Part shown: one piece after another, positions 35,823 through 46,587 of the stretch
How positions within the stretch are numbered: the first letter of the stretch is position 1
Layout of the letters: each line of letters starts with the position of its first letter
DNA from: Bradyrhizobium sp.
GTDB lineage: Bacteria > Pseudomonadota > Alphaproteobacteria > Rhizobiales > Xanthobacteraceae
NCBI RefSeq assembly: GCF_027307225.1
Contig: NZ_DAHUXJ010000142.1
Coordinates: forward strand, 1 to 64,000
Length of the DNA stretch: 64,000 bases
Reading direction: 5' to 3'
Notes under the pieces: model-generated
Told to the model about the DNA's origin: nothing
What the model saw: the letters and a program-made list of their open reading frames with translations, nothing else
Database searches by the model: none
Position numbers and translations under genes: made by a program

Positions 35823-36913
35823 TGATTGTGACGACGGCCAACCACGCCATCGAACCTGAAAACGCCGATTCAACAGCCCCGGAAAAAAATATTTTTCCGG
35901 AGCGGCGCGTCAACAACGATCCGCGCGAGAGACAACCGAAGAAGGGAACCCAACCGCGCCGCGAGAAGCGCGACGTCCACGGCTGGGTGGTGCTCGACAA
36001 ACCGATCGGCATGACGTCGACGCACGCGGTCGCCGTCGTGAAGCGGCTGTTTTCGGCGAAGCGCGCGGGTCACGCCGGCACGCTGGACCCCCTCGCTTCG
36101 GGCGGTTTGCCGATCGCGATCGGCGAAGCCACCAAGACGGTTCCCTTCGTCATGGACGGCCGCAAACGCTATCGCTTCACCGTAACCTGGGGTGAGGAAC
36201 GCGACACCGATGACACCGAAGGCCGCGTCGTCCGAACCAGCGACTTGAGGCCATCCGCCGAGGCGATCAACGCCCTGCTGCCACAATTCACCGGCCTCAT
36301 CGAGCAGACCCCGCCGCAATATTCGGCCATCAAGATCCAGGGCGAGCGCGCCTATGATTTGGCGCGCGACGGGGAAGCGGTCGAGTTGAAACCGCGCCCG
36401 GTCGAGATTCACCAATTAACCCTTGCAGAACAACCGGATAGCAGCCATTCCGTGTTCGAAGCCGAGTGCGGCAAGGGCACCTATGTGCGGGCGCTGGCGC
36501 GTGATATCGGGCGGATTCTCGGCTGTTTCGGCCATATCAGCGCGCTGCGACGGACCCTGGTCGGCCCCTTCGTCGAGAACGACATGATTCCGCTGGAACA
36601 GTTGGAGGCTTTGTGCGATAGAGCCGCGTCCGGTGAGGCTAGCCTCGCCGACGCGCTTTTGCCCGTTGAGACCGCGCTGGACGACATCCCGGCACTGGCC
36701 GTCACTCGGGCGGATGCGGCAAGGCTCCACAGGGGTCAGGCCGTTTTGTTGCGCGGACGGGATGCGCCCAATTGTAGCGGCACAGTCTATGTCACGGTGG
36801 CAGGCCGTCTTCTGGCGCTTGCCGAAATTGACAATGGCGAACTCATCCCCAAGCGCGTGTTCAACCTGAACGGACTGACTGCCAGTCCGGCTCGCAACAA
36901 CGAAAGTAGCTGA
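35819..36913 (+). CDS. truB: tRNA pseudouridine(55) synthase
   Basis: A 364-aa enzyme making pseudouridine-55 in tRNA. The catalytic Asp is in AGHAGTLDPLASGGLPIAIGEATK. Other TruB motifs are HGWVVLDKPIGMTSTHAVAVVKR, YSAIKIQGERAYDLAR and GKGTYVRALARDIGRILG. The first 55 residues are a charged extension (EKNIFPERRVNNDPRERQPK), longer than in E. coli. The start overlaps rbfA; an ATG at the second codon or internal starts after the extension are possible. Confidence 0.96.
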   Translation: MMIVTTANHAIEPENADSTAPEKNIFPERRVNNDPRERQPKKGTQPRREKRDVHGWVVLDKPIGMTSTHAVAVVKRLFSAKRAGHAGTLDPLASGGLPIAIGEATKTVPFVMDGRKRYRFTVTWGEERDTDDTEGRVVRTSDLRPSAEAINALLPQFTGLIEQTPPQYSAIKIQGERAYDLARDGEAVELKPRPVEIHQLTLAEQPDSSHSVFEAECGKGTYVRALARDIGRILGCFGHISALRRTLVGPFVENDMIPLEQLEALCDRAASGEASLADALLPVETALDDIPALAVTRADAARLHRGQAVLLRGRDAPNCSGTVYVTVAGRLLALAEIDNGELIPKRVFNLNGLTASPARNNESS

Positions 36914-36915
36914 CG

Positions 36916-37185
36916 ATGTCGATTGCCGCGGAACGCAAAGCGGAAGTCATCAAGAAGAATGCCAACAAGGCCGGCGACACCGGCTCGCCCGAGGTACAGG
37001 TTGCGATCCTGTCGGAACGCATCAACAACCTCACCGATCATTTCAAGAGCCACGTGAAGGACAACCATTCGCGCCGCGGATTGTTGAAGATGGTCGCCAC
37101 CCGCCGCTCGCTTCTCGACTATCTGAAGCGCAAGGACGAGGCGCGCTATCAGGCGCTGCTCGAAAAGCACAACATTCGGCGTTGA
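36916..37185 (+). CDS. rpsO: 30S ribosomal protein S15
   Basis: An 89-aa protein with the full S15 pattern: MSIAAERKAEVIKKNANKAG, then TGSPEVQVAILSERINNLTDHF, HSRRGLLKMVATRRSLLDYLKR, and YQALLEKHNIRR at the C-terminus. It binds the 16S rRNA central domain early in 30S assembly. It begins 2 bases after the truB stop and is followed by an intrinsic terminator. In other bacteria S15 represses its own mRNA; no leader is available for that here because truB is immediately upstream. Confidence 0.98.
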   Translation: MSIAAERKAEVIKKNANKAGDTGSPEVQVAILSERINNLTDHFKSHVKDNHSRRGLLKMVATRRSLLDYLKRKDEARYQALLEKHNIRR

Positions 37186-37198
37186 GCTTGTAGTGAAG

Positions 37199-37227
37199 TA
37201 CGCGCGCGTCGTTTGGCGCGCGTTTTT
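37199..37227 (+). terminator. Intrinsic terminator after rpsO
   Basis: ACGCGCG (37200-37206) pairs with CGCGCGT (37217-37223), with TTTTT at the end. It is 14 nt beyond the rpsO stop, so it would end the rimP-rpsO transcript before pnp and leave pnp with its own promoter or read-through. Confidence 0.85.
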
Positions 37228-37342
37228 GCATGATCGATCGAGAGCCGCCAAGTGTTCGGCTTTCGCAACCGATGATGCGCAAGGGTTACGAAAAATCGTG
37301 CCCTTATCGAACGTCCAGCAGCAATCCGGCTCGCTGGGCAAA

Positions 37343-37443
37343 ACGGGCAAGGTGCCCGTGATTTACGCGAAAGGATGGACGCCATCCTAAAGCCAGAAAC
37401 CATGGCAGGATCGCCGGATGCTGACGCCGTATGGCCAGCATCC
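37343..37443 (+). promoter_or_regulatory. Structured pnp leader with three hairpins
   Basis: Three stable inverted repeats occur in a row: ACGGGC/GCCCGT (37343-37359), GGATGG-acg-CCATCC (37373-37387) and a longer one with GGATGCTG/CAGCATCC outer arms and a GCC/GGC inner stem (37416-37443). All lie between the rpsO terminator and pnp. A T6 run follows at 37461. In enterobacteria the pnp leader is a double-stranded RNase III and PNPase target for autoregulation; these hairpins could serve likewise, by analogy. Confidence 0.5.
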
Positions 37444-37512
37444 CGCCGTCTTGCGCATGGTTTTTTGTTTTGTGGCGTCCCTCCTTTCGTAATCACATGA
37501 AAGAAGATTGCA

Positions 37513-39666
<2,154 letters not shown>

Positions 39667-39684
39667 ACGCGAAGATAAATGGAT

Positions 39685-39717
39685 AAAAAGGGCGGCTTTT
39701 CAGCCGCCCTTTTGTTT
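39685..39717 (+). terminator. Intrinsic terminator after pnp
   Basis: GGGCGGCT and AGCCGCCC (39690-39709) form a perfect stem with a 4-nt TTTC loop, flanked by AAAAA and TTTTTGTTTT. It lies 20 nt past the pnp stop. Confidence 0.9.
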
Positions 39718-39749
39718 TGGCCCCGCGATGCCGCCTCTTGCTCCGAGGC

Positions 39750-39851
39750 CATCGTCCGCGAAGGCGGACGATCCAGCGTTCCAGAGACGCCCGTGCTGGG
39801 GCCGATAAGCCTCAGGCTACTGTATCCCCCGCCTGCGCGGGGGATGACGAA
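39750..39851. repeat. Intergenic double-hairpin repeat
   Basis: The left hairpin is CGTCCGC-gaa-GGCGGACG with ATCCAGCG after it, and the right hairpin is ATCCCCCGC-ctgc-GCGGGGGAT followed by GACGA. Outer ends are inverted. Same organisation as the repeats at 35300, 47981 and 49903. It fills the pnp-katG convergent gap and leaves 28 bases to the katG stop. Confidence 0.65.
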
Positions 39852-39879
39852 CTGAGCGGCAGGCGACGCCTGCTTCTGA

Positions 39880-42027
39880 TCACGCCGCGAGAACGAAACG
39901 ATCGGCGTTCATCACCTTGACCCAAGCCGCCACGAAATCCTTGACGAATTTCTGCTTCGCATCCGCACAGGCATAGACCTCCGCAAACGCCCGAAGCTGC
40001 GAGTGCGAGCCGAAGACGAGATCGACGCGGGTGCCGGCCCACCTAACGGCCTTGGTCTTGCGATCGCGGCCTTCATAGGTGCCGTCAGCCGCCGGCTGCC
40101 AGACCGTGCCCATGTCGAGCAGGTTGACGAAGAAGTCGTTGGAGAGCGTCCCCGGCCTCTCGGTGAAGACGCCATGTTTGGACTTGCCGAAATTGGCGCC
40201 GAGCACACGCAAGCCGCCGATGAGGGCTGTCATCTCCGGCCCCGTCAACCGCAGCAATTGCGCGCGGTCCACCATCGCCTCTTCCGGCGCCATGAACTGC
40301 TGCTTCTTGGCGGTATAGTTGCGGAAGGCATCGGCGCGTGGCTCGAGCGGCGCGAAGGATTCGACATCGGTCTGATCCTGCGCGGCATCCGCACGTCCCG
40401 GCGTGAACGGCACCTTCACATCGACGCCGGCGTCCCTGGCCGCCTTTTCGACTGCGGCGGAGCCGCCGAGGACGATCAGGTCGGCGAGCGAGACCTTTTT
40501 GAACTCCTTCTGGATCGCTTCGAGCTTGCCGAGAACGGTCTTGAGCTCAGCCGGTTCGTTGACCTCCCAATCCTTCTGGGGCGCGAGGCGAATGCGCGCG
40601 CCATTCGCGCCGCCGCGCTTGTCCGAGCCCCGGAACGTCGAGGCCGACGCCCAGGCGACCGAAACAAGCTGCGACACGGTGAGGCCGGAGGCGAGAATCT
40701 TCGCCTTCAGCGCCGCGATGTCGGCCTCGCTGATCGGCGGATGATCGGTAGCCGGAACCGGGTCCTGCCAGATCAGCGTTTCCTTCGGCACCAGCGGGCC
40801 GAGGTAACGTGCGACCGGGCCCATGTCGCGGTGCGTGAGCTTGAACCAGGCCCGCGCAAACGCGTCGGCGAACTGGTCCGGATGCTGGTAGAAGCGCCGC
40901 GAGATCTTCTCGTAGGCCGGATCGAAGCGCAGCGACAGGTCGGTGGTGAGCATGGTCGGCACATGCTTCTTCGATTTGTCGAAGGCGTCGGGAATTGAGG
41001 CTTGAGCACCCTTGGCTTTCCACTGCTTGGCGCCGGCCGGGCTCTTCGTCAACTCCCATTCATTCTCGAACAGATTCTGGAAGAAGGAATTGCTCCACTT
41101 GGTCGGCGTCTGTGTCCAGGTGACTTCCGGGCCGCCGGTGATGGCGTCGGCGCCGGCGCCTGAGCCGTGCGTGCTCTTCCAGCCAAGGCCCTGATCCTCG
41201 ATAGCGCCGCCTTCGGGGGCCGCGCCCACCAGCGACGGATCGCCCGCGCCGTGCGTCTTGCCAAAGGAGTGGCCGCCGGCAATCAGCGCGACGGTCTCTT
41301 CGTCATTCATCGCCATGCGAAAGAAGGTTTCGCGAATGTCTTTGGCGGCCGCGAGCGGATCCGGGTTGCCGTTCGGTCCTTCCGGATTGACGTAGATGAG
41401 GCCCATCTGCACCGCACCGAGCGGCTCTGCGAGCTGGCGTTCGCCAGAGTAACGCTCATCGCCGAGCCACGTGCCTTCGGGACCCCAGTAGAGCTCTTCC
41501 GGCTCCCAAACGTCGGCGCGGCCGCCCGCGAAACCAAACGTCTTGAAGCCCATCGATTCCAGCGCGACGTTGCCGGCGAGAATCATCAGGTCGGCCCACG
41601 AGATCTTCGAGCCGTACTTCTGCTTGATCGGCCACAACAGCCGGCGCGCCTTGTCGAGGTTGGCGTTGTCTGGCCAGCTGTTGAGCGGCGCAAAGCGCTG
41701 CTGACCTGCGCCGGCGCCGCCGCGGCCGTCGGTGATGCGGTAAGTGCCGGCAGAGTGCCAGGCCATGCGGACCATCAACCCGCCATAGTGACCGAAGTCG
41801 GCCGGCCACCACTCCTGCGAGGTCGTCATCAACGCGTTGAGGTCCTTGACCACGGCATTCAGGTCGAGGGTCTTGAATTCCTTGGCATAATCGAACGTCT
41901 TGCCCATCGGATCGGACAGCGTCGAATTCCGGTGAAGACGGGAAATGTCCAGCATATCGGGCCACCAGTCGCGGTTGGTGTGACCCTGCGCTCCGCCCGT
42001 AAACGGGCACTTCGTCTTGTCGTCCAT
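39880..42027 (-). CDS. katG: Catalase-peroxidase KatG
   Basis: A 715-aa heme enzyme that destroys hydrogen peroxide. The distal heme residues are Arg87, Trp90 and His91 (VRMAWHSAGTYR). The crosslinked Trp-Tyr-Met adduct needed for catalase activity is complete: Trp90, Tyr212 (GLIYVNPEG) and Met238 (FRMAMNDEET). The proximal His253 is in GGHSFGKTHG. A second, heme-free domain follows from about residue 420. The ATG at 42027 has GAGGAGAC upstream. It is divergent from oxyR and very likely under its control. Confidence 0.97.
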   Translation of the reverse strand: MDDKTKCPFTGGAQGHTNRDWWPDMLDISRLHRNSTLSDPMGKTFDYAKEFKTLDLNAVVKDLNALMTTSQEWWPADFGHYGGLMVRMAWHSAGTYRITDGRGGAGAGQQRFAPLNSWPDNANLDKARRLLWPIKQKYGSKISWADLMILAGNVALESMGFKTFGFAGGRADVWEPEELYWGPEGTWLGDERYSGERQLAEPLGAVQMGLIYVNPEGPNGNPDPLAAAKDIRETFFRMAMNDEETVALIAGGHSFGKTHGAGDPSLVGAAPEGGAIEDQGLGWKSTHGSGAGADAITGGPEVTWTQTPTKWSNSFFQNLFENEWELTKSPAGAKQWKAKGAQASIPDAFDKSKKHVPTMLTTDLSLRFDPAYEKISRRFYQHPDQFADAFARAWFKLTHRDMGPVARYLGPLVPKETLIWQDPVPATDHPPISEADIAALKAKILASGLTVSQLVSVAWASASTFRGSDKRGGANGARIRLAPQKDWEVNEPAELKTVLGKLEAIQKEFKKVSLADLIVLGGSAAVEKAARDAGVDVKVPFTPGRADAAQDQTDVESFAPLEPRADAFRNYTAKKQQFMAPEEAMVDRAQLLRLTGPEMTALIGGLRVLGANFGKSKHGVFTERPGTLSNDFFVNLLDMGTVWQPAADGTYEGRDRKTKAVRWAGTRVDLVFGSHSQLRAFAEVYACADAKQKFVKDFVAAWVKVMNADRFVLAA

Positions 42028-42078
42028 GATCGTCTCCTCTTCTGTTTCGGGAGTTCCGCCCTAAGGCCAGCCGCCTCC

Positions 42079-42107
42079 AGTCTACGCAGCCATTTCCATC
42101 AGGTAAA
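42079..42107 (-). promoter_or_regulatory. Candidate katG promoter
   Basis: On the minus strand TTTACC (42107-42102) and TAGACT (42084-42079) are separated by 17 nt. Both hexamers match consensus at four of six positions. The -35 directly adjoins the OxyR half-sites at 42108-42144, the expected geometry for activation by OxyR. Confidence 0.5.
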
Positions 42108-42144
42108 ATAGGGTTTAATGATAAGAGCGATAGGATAATCTGAT
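42108..42144. promoter_or_regulatory. OxyR operator, four half-sites
   Basis: The sequence is ATAG-N7-TGAT-N7-ATAG-N7-TGAT, with the half-sites at 42108-42111, 42119-42122, 42130-42133 and 42141-42144. The spacing is exactly that of the OxyR consensus ATAG-N7-CTAT repeated twice, with TGAT for CTAT. It ends 27 nt before the oxyR start and adjoins the candidate katG -35, so one tetramer could serve both genes. Confidence 0.75.
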
Positions 42145-42171
42145 GATCCAAACCCTCATGATCGGCGCGTC

Positions 42172-43107
42172 GTGATCAACGTCACGCTACGGCAGCTTCG
42201 CTATTTCGACGCACTGGCCCGTCACCGCCATTTCGGCCGAGCGGCTGAAGCCTGCGCGATCTCGCAGCCGGCGCTGTCGATGCAGATCAAGGAAATGGAG
42301 GAAACGCTCGGTGGCGTGCTGATCGAGCGCAGCGCACGCCAGGTGGCGCTGACCAAATTCGGCGAGGAACTGCTGCAACGTGTTCGCGACATCCTGCGGT
42401 CGGTCGACGAACTCGGCGATTTCGCGCGCGCCTCGCGCGACCGGCTGGCGGGACGATTGCGCGTCGGGATGATTCCGACGATCGCGCCCTACCTGCTGCC
42501 CAAGGTGATCGAGAATCTGGCGCGGCTGCACCCGGAACTGGATATTCACGTCCGCGAGACGGTGACCCCAAAACTGATCAAGGAAGTCGCCGAAGGCCGG
42601 CTTGATACCGCGATCGTGGCGCTCCCGGTTTCCGAACCTTCGCTGACCGAGATCGCGCTGTTCAAGGAAAACTTCCTGCTGGTGCGGCCCGGCGAGCAGG
42701 AGGGCACGCCGGTGCCAAGCCGCGAGACTTTGCGCGAAATGAAGCTGCTGCTCCTGGAAGAGGGGCACTGTTTCCGCGACCAGGCGCTGTCGTTCTGCAA
42801 CATGCAGACGCCGCCGCGGGAAGTGCTCGATGCGAGTTCGCTGTCGACGCTGGTGCAGATGGTCGGCGCCGGCATCGGCGTGACGTTGATCCCCGAAATG
42901 GCGGTCGCCGTCGAGACGCGTTCGGCTTCAGTGTCGGTCGCGCGCTTCAGGAATCCGCAACCCTGCCGCACCATCGGCATGGTCTGGCGCAAGACCAGTC
43001 CGCTTGCGCGGCAATTGCAGCAGATCTCCGAGGTCGTATGCCTGGCGGCTGGCAAGGAGCGCAAGCGCCAGCCGACCTCACCCACTTTGCGCCGTCTCAC
43101 GGCTTGA
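42172..43107 (+). CDS. oxyR: Hydrogen peroxide-sensing LysR regulator OxyR
   Basis: A 311-aa LysR-type protein. The N-terminal helix-turn-helix is HFGRAAEACAISQPALSMQIKEMEETLG. The redox cysteines of OxyR are present as Cys200 and Cys209 in EEGHCFRDQALSFCNMQ, matching Cys199/Cys208 of E. coli. Oxidation to a disulfide turns the tetramer into an activator. It starts with GTG at 42172 and is divergent from katG across a 144-bp regulatory gap holding the operator. Confidence 0.93.
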   Translation: MINVTLRQLRYFDALARHRHFGRAAEACAISQPALSMQIKEMEETLGGVLIERSARQVALTKFGEELLQRVRDILRSVDELGDFARASRDRLAGRLRVGMIPTIAPYLLPKVIENLARLHPELDIHVRETVTPKLIKEVAEGRLDTAIVALPVSEPSLTEIALFKENFLLVRPGEQEGTPVPSRETLREMKLLLLEEGHCFRDQALSFCNMQTPPREVLDASSLSTLVQMVGAGIGVTLIPEMAVAVETRSASVSVARFRNPQPCRTIGMVWRKTSPLARQLQQISEVVCLAAGKERKRQPTSPTLRRLTA

Positions 43108-43298
43108 ACGCTCAAGGACTTCGAAGCTCCAGCGACGCCGGAGGCAATAGCTGGCAACAGCCGATTGCGAGACGGCGCACGCGCCATCGTTGCTGCAAAG
43201 CTGGACAAAGAATTGCCGGCATATCTTAATGAGCGCTCAATTAGCAGGCGCGCTCCCCGCCTCGGCTCGGAAGCGATGTCACTGAAGGATAAGCCATC

Positions 43299-43895
43299 AT
43301 GATGAAACTGTACTGGTCGCCTCGCTCGCGTTCGTTTTCAGCGCTTTGGCTGATGGAGGAAACAGGCCAGGAATATGAGCGGGTGCTGACCGACATCACC
43401 AAGGGCGCGCAGAAGACCCCGGAATATCTCGCCATCAATCCGATGGGAAAAGTGCCGGCGATCCAGGACGGCGAAACGACGCTCGCGGAGTCGGCTGCGA
43501 TCTGTGCCTATGTCGCTGAACGCTATCCGCAGGCCAAACTCGCGCCCCCGGTCGGCGATCCCTTGCGCGCCAAATATCTCTACTGGCTGTTCTTCGGGCC
43601 GGGCTGCATCGAACCGGCGATGGTGCAGGTGGCCACCAAGATCGAGATGAACCCGGTCGCGGCCGGCTGGGGCGACGCGCAACGCGTCTACGATGTGCTC
43701 GATGCAGCGCTCGAGAAAGGGCCGTGGATTCTCGGCGAAAATTTTTCGGCCGCCGACATCGTGATCGGCGCCGGGCTGAATTTCTCGGTCCGCCTGTTCA
43801 AGATGGTGCCGACGCGCCCCTCGTTCGATCGCTATCTCGACCGTTGCGCGGCGCGGCCGGCGTTTCAGCGCGCCGGCGCGCTCGTCATGGGATGA
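43299..43895 (+). CDS. Glutathione S-transferase family protein
   Basis: A 198-aa GST-fold protein distinct from the one at 5649. The N-terminal domain has KLYWSPRSRSFSALWLMEETG, NPMGKVPAIQDGETTLAESAAICAYVAE; the C-terminal helical domain has ENFSAADIVIGAGLNF. A Ser at the SPRSRSF position could be the catalytic residue. Substrate unknown. It lies 190 bases after oxyR on the same strand; proximity to peroxide defence is suggestive only. ATG at 43299 has AAGGAT upstream. Confidence 0.9.
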   Translation: MMKLYWSPRSRSFSALWLMEETGQEYERVLTDITKGAQKTPEYLAINPMGKVPAIQDGETTLAESAAICAYVAERYPQAKLAPPVGDPLRAKYLYWLFFGPGCIEPAMVQVATKIEMNPVAAGWGDAQRVYDVLDAALEKGPWILGENFSAADIVIGAGLNFSVRLFKMVPTRPSFDRYLDRCAARPAFQRAGALVMG

Positions 43896-44029
43896 TGACC
43901 TGAATCGCGCTACCAGTGGCGCGATGAGGTCAAGTTCGAATAATACGTCAGCGGTAGCGCGCTCGTTCTCCCTTAGGGAGAGGTGAGCCGCTTTGCGGCC
44001 GGATCGATTCAACCAAAGCCAATTGCGCT

Positions 44030-45202
44030 TTAGCCGGGGACGACGCGAGGATCCACATCCTGCGTGTAATCGACGCCCTCGATGCCAAATCCGAACAGGC
44101 GAAGAAATTGGCTCTTGTATTCTCCTAGATCCGCCAGTTCGCCGAGCGTCTCAGTTGTGAGCAGCGGCCAACGCCGGCGCACTTCCGCCTGAACTTGGCC
44201 CGAGAGCTCCCAGTCGTCGACCCTGACGCGCTGCGCCTCGTCGAGTTCGACACCCGCGCCGAGGCGTGTCCGGAACAGGCGATCGATCTGCTCGATGCAG
44301 CCTTCGTGGAGTCCGAGCTGCTTCATCACCTTGAACAGCACGGTGCCATAGAGCGGCACCACCGGAATGGCTGAACTCGCCTGGGTGACCACGGCTTTCA
44401 GCGCCACCACGCGGGCCGCGCCCTCGCCGAGCCGGCCGCGGATCGCTTCCGCCTTGTTATCAAGATCGGCCTTGGCGCGACCGAGTGTGCCATTCCAGTA
44501 GATCGGCCAGGTCAGCTCGCTACCGATATAGGTGTAGTTGAGCGTCCGGAAGCCGGGGGCAAGGACGCGAGCGTCCGCGAGCTGGTCGATCCAGCGCTTC
44601 CAGTCCTCGCCGCCCATCACCGCGACCGTGGCCGTCGTTTGATCTTCGCTCGCCGGCTCAAGGGTCGTCTCGAAAACTTCGCCGGTTTCGGTATCTAGGG
44701 TCTTGATCTGGACAGGCGCGCCCAGCGGCTTGATGACCGAACGATAGGTCTTGCCTGTCTGCGGATCCGTCCGGACTGGAGCCGCCATGCTGTAGACCAG
44801 CATGTCCAGCTGTCCGAATTTTTCGCGCACGCGGTCGATAAAGGTCGTCTTCAGCTCGTCGGAAAACGCGTCACCCTCCAACGTGAGGGGAGATCGTCCG
44901 ACCTTCCTGGCTTCGATTTCGAATGCGCGGTTATTGTACCAACCCGCACTGCCGGTCCTGGTCGCCGAAGGCTCGCGCTCCAACGACACGCCGATGGTGT
45001 CCGCCCCGCCGGCGAAGGTCGCAACGATGCGGCTTGCAAGGCCATATCCCGTTGAGCAGCCCAGCACAGCGACCCGCTTGGGACACTCCGCTATCGGGCC
45101 ATGGCGAAGCACATAAGCGATCTGCTCGCGGACATTCCAAGCGCAGCCGACAGGATGCGCGGTCGTGCAGATAAAGCCTCGCACACGCGGTTCAATAATC
45201 AT
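44030..45202 (-). CDS. fabV: Enoyl-ACP reductase FabV
   Basis: A 390-aa NADH-dependent trans-2-enoyl-ACP/CoA reductase, larger than FabI and intrinsically triclosan-tolerant in other species. The Rossmann motif is VAVLGCSTGYGLASRI; the catalytic Tyr-X8-Lys is in IYWNGTLGRAK, preceded by YTYIGSELTWP. It starts with MIIEPRVRGFICTTAHP, the family N-terminus. The start codon is one base from a palindromic repeat and has no visible ribosome-binding site. It follows fabA-fabB on the same strand and likely completes a fatty-acid elongation module. Confidence 0.93.
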   Translation of the reverse strand: MIIEPRVRGFICTTAHPVGCAWNVREQIAYVLRHGPIAECPKRVAVLGCSTGYGLASRIVATFAGGADTIGVSLEREPSATRTGSAGWYNNRAFEIEARKVGRSPLTLEGDAFSDELKTTFIDRVREKFGQLDMLVYSMAAPVRTDPQTGKTYRSVIKPLGAPVQIKTLDTETGEVFETTLEPASEDQTTATVAVMGGEDWKRWIDQLADARVLAPGFRTLNYTYIGSELTWPIYWNGTLGRAKADLDNKAEAIRGRLGEGAARVVALKAVVTQASSAIPVVPLYGTVLFKVMKQLGLHEGCIEQIDRLFRTRLGAGVELDEAQRVRVDDWELSGQVQAEVRRRWPLLTTETLGELADLGEYKSQFLRLFGFGIEGVDYTQDVDPRVVPG

Positions 45203-45203
45203 A

Positions 45204-45279
45204 CGAGTGCCCACTTTCCGAAGTTCGTGTTACACCTCAGCACCCACTTTCACGAACTTCGGAAAGTCATGGGCACTAG
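45204..45279. repeat. Type II-like palindromic element between fabB and fabV
   Basis: A 76-bp palindrome with arms GTGCCCACTTTCCGAAGTTC and GAACTTCGGAAAGTCATGGGCAC, ending in CTAG on the right and a mutated CGAG on the left. It has the TTCCGAAGTTCG core of the type II family and the same length. It occupies most of the 97-bp fabB-fabV gap, leaving one base before the fabV ATG. Confidence 0.75.
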
Positions 45280-45299
45280 CCCCGTTTTTGAATCGCGAA

Positions 45300-46523
45300 T
45301 CACGCGTCCAGCCGCTTGAACACCAGCGTCGCGTTGGTGCCGCCGAAGCCGAAGGAATTCGACAACACCGTGCCGAGTCTGACGTTGTCGATGCGCTTGC
45401 GCACGATCGGCATATCGGCGAACACCGGATCGAGTTCGCTGATGTGGGCGCTTTCGCAGATGAAGCCGTTGTTCATCATCAGAAGTGCATAGATCGCTTC
45501 CTGCACGCCGGTGGCGCCGAGCGAATGGCCAGTGAGCGCCTTGGTGGCGGAAATCGGCGGACACTTGTCGCCGGTCCCGAACACCTTTCGGATCGCTTCG
45601 ATCTCCGGCGGATCGCCGGCCGGCGTCGAAGTCGCGTGTGGGTTGATGTAATCGATCCTGGTGCTGACGGTGGACAGCGCCATCCGCATGCAGCGTTCGG
45701 CGCCTTCGCCCGAAGGCGCGACCATGTCGTAGCCGTCCGACGTCGCACCGTAACCGACGATTTCGCCGTAGATGCGCGCGCCGCGCGCCTTGGCATGCTC
45801 GAGCTCTTCCAGCACCACGACGCCGGCGCCGCCGGCGATGACGAAACCGTCTCGGTTGATGTCATAGGGCCGCGACGCAGTCGCCGGCGTGTCGTTGTAT
45901 TTCGAGGACATCGCGCCCATCGCGTCGAACAGCACCGACAGGCTCCAGTCCAGTTCCTCGCACCCGCCGGCAAAGATGATGTCCTGCTTGCCGATCTGGA
46001 TGGTCTCATAGGCATTGCCAATGCAGTGGTTGGAGGTCGCGCAGGCCGACGAGATCGAATAGTTCACGCCCTTGATCTTGAACCAGGTGGCAAGTGTCGC
46101 GGATGCGGTCGACGACATGGCCTTTGGTACGGCAAACGGACCGACCCGCTTCGGTCCCTTGGTACGCGTAATGTCGGCCGCCTCGACGATGGTGCGTGCC
46201 GACGGACCGCCGGAACCCATGATGATGCCGGTGCGGATATTGGACACTTCCGACGGCTCAAGGCCCGAATCCCGGATCGCCTGCTCCATCGCGATATGAT
46301 TCCACGCCGCACCGTCAGCGAGGAAACGCATCGCGCGGCGATCGATCACGCTGGCTGGATCGAGCGTGGGCGCGCCCTGAACCTGCGAGCGGAAACCCAT
46401 CTCGGCATATTTTTCGGCACGGCTGATACCGGACTTCGCCTCATGGAGGCTCGAAAGCACTTCCTGGGTGTTGTTTCCGATCGATGAGACAATGCCCATC
46501 CCCGTGATCACAACCCGCCTCAT
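45300..46523 (-). CDS. fabB: Beta-ketoacyl-ACP synthase I
   Basis: A 407-aa condensing enzyme. The nucleophilic Cys is in SISSACATSNHCIG, and the two catalytic histidines are in NPHATSTPAGD and LTGHSLGATG. The C-terminus has NSFGFGGTNATLVFKR. With FabA it makes the unsaturated fatty acids. It starts at MRRVVITGMGIVSSIGNNT (46523), 64 bases after fabA, consistent with one fabA-fabB transcript. Confidence 0.96.
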   Translation of the reverse strand: MRRVVITGMGIVSSIGNNTQEVLSSLHEAKSGISRAEKYAEMGFRSQVQGAPTLDPASVIDRRAMRFLADGAAWNHIAMEQAIRDSGLEPSEVSNIRTGIIMGSGGPSARTIVEAADITRTKGPKRVGPFAVPKAMSSTASATLATWFKIKGVNYSISSACATSNHCIGNAYETIQIGKQDIIFAGGCEELDWSLSVLFDAMGAMSSKYNDTPATASRPYDINRDGFVIAGGAGVVVLEELEHAKARGARIYGEIVGYGATSDGYDMVAPSGEGAERCMRMALSTVSTRIDYINPHATSTPAGDPPEIEAIRKVFGTGDKCPPISATKALTGHSLGATGVQEAIYALLMMNNGFICESAHISELDPVFADMPIVRKRIDNVRLGTVLSNSFGFGGTNATLVFKRLDA

Positions 46524-46587
46524 GACCGCCTCACCTGTCGTTGCCTTCTGCGATGTCCGTCAAAGTCGTCTCGAGCCGATGAAAAGT

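Noticed and set aside
37193..37390. A 65-codon plus-strand frame between rpsO and pnp
   Set aside because: It begins with a GTG just after the rpsO stop and crosses the intrinsic terminator and two hairpins; more likely leader RNA than coding.
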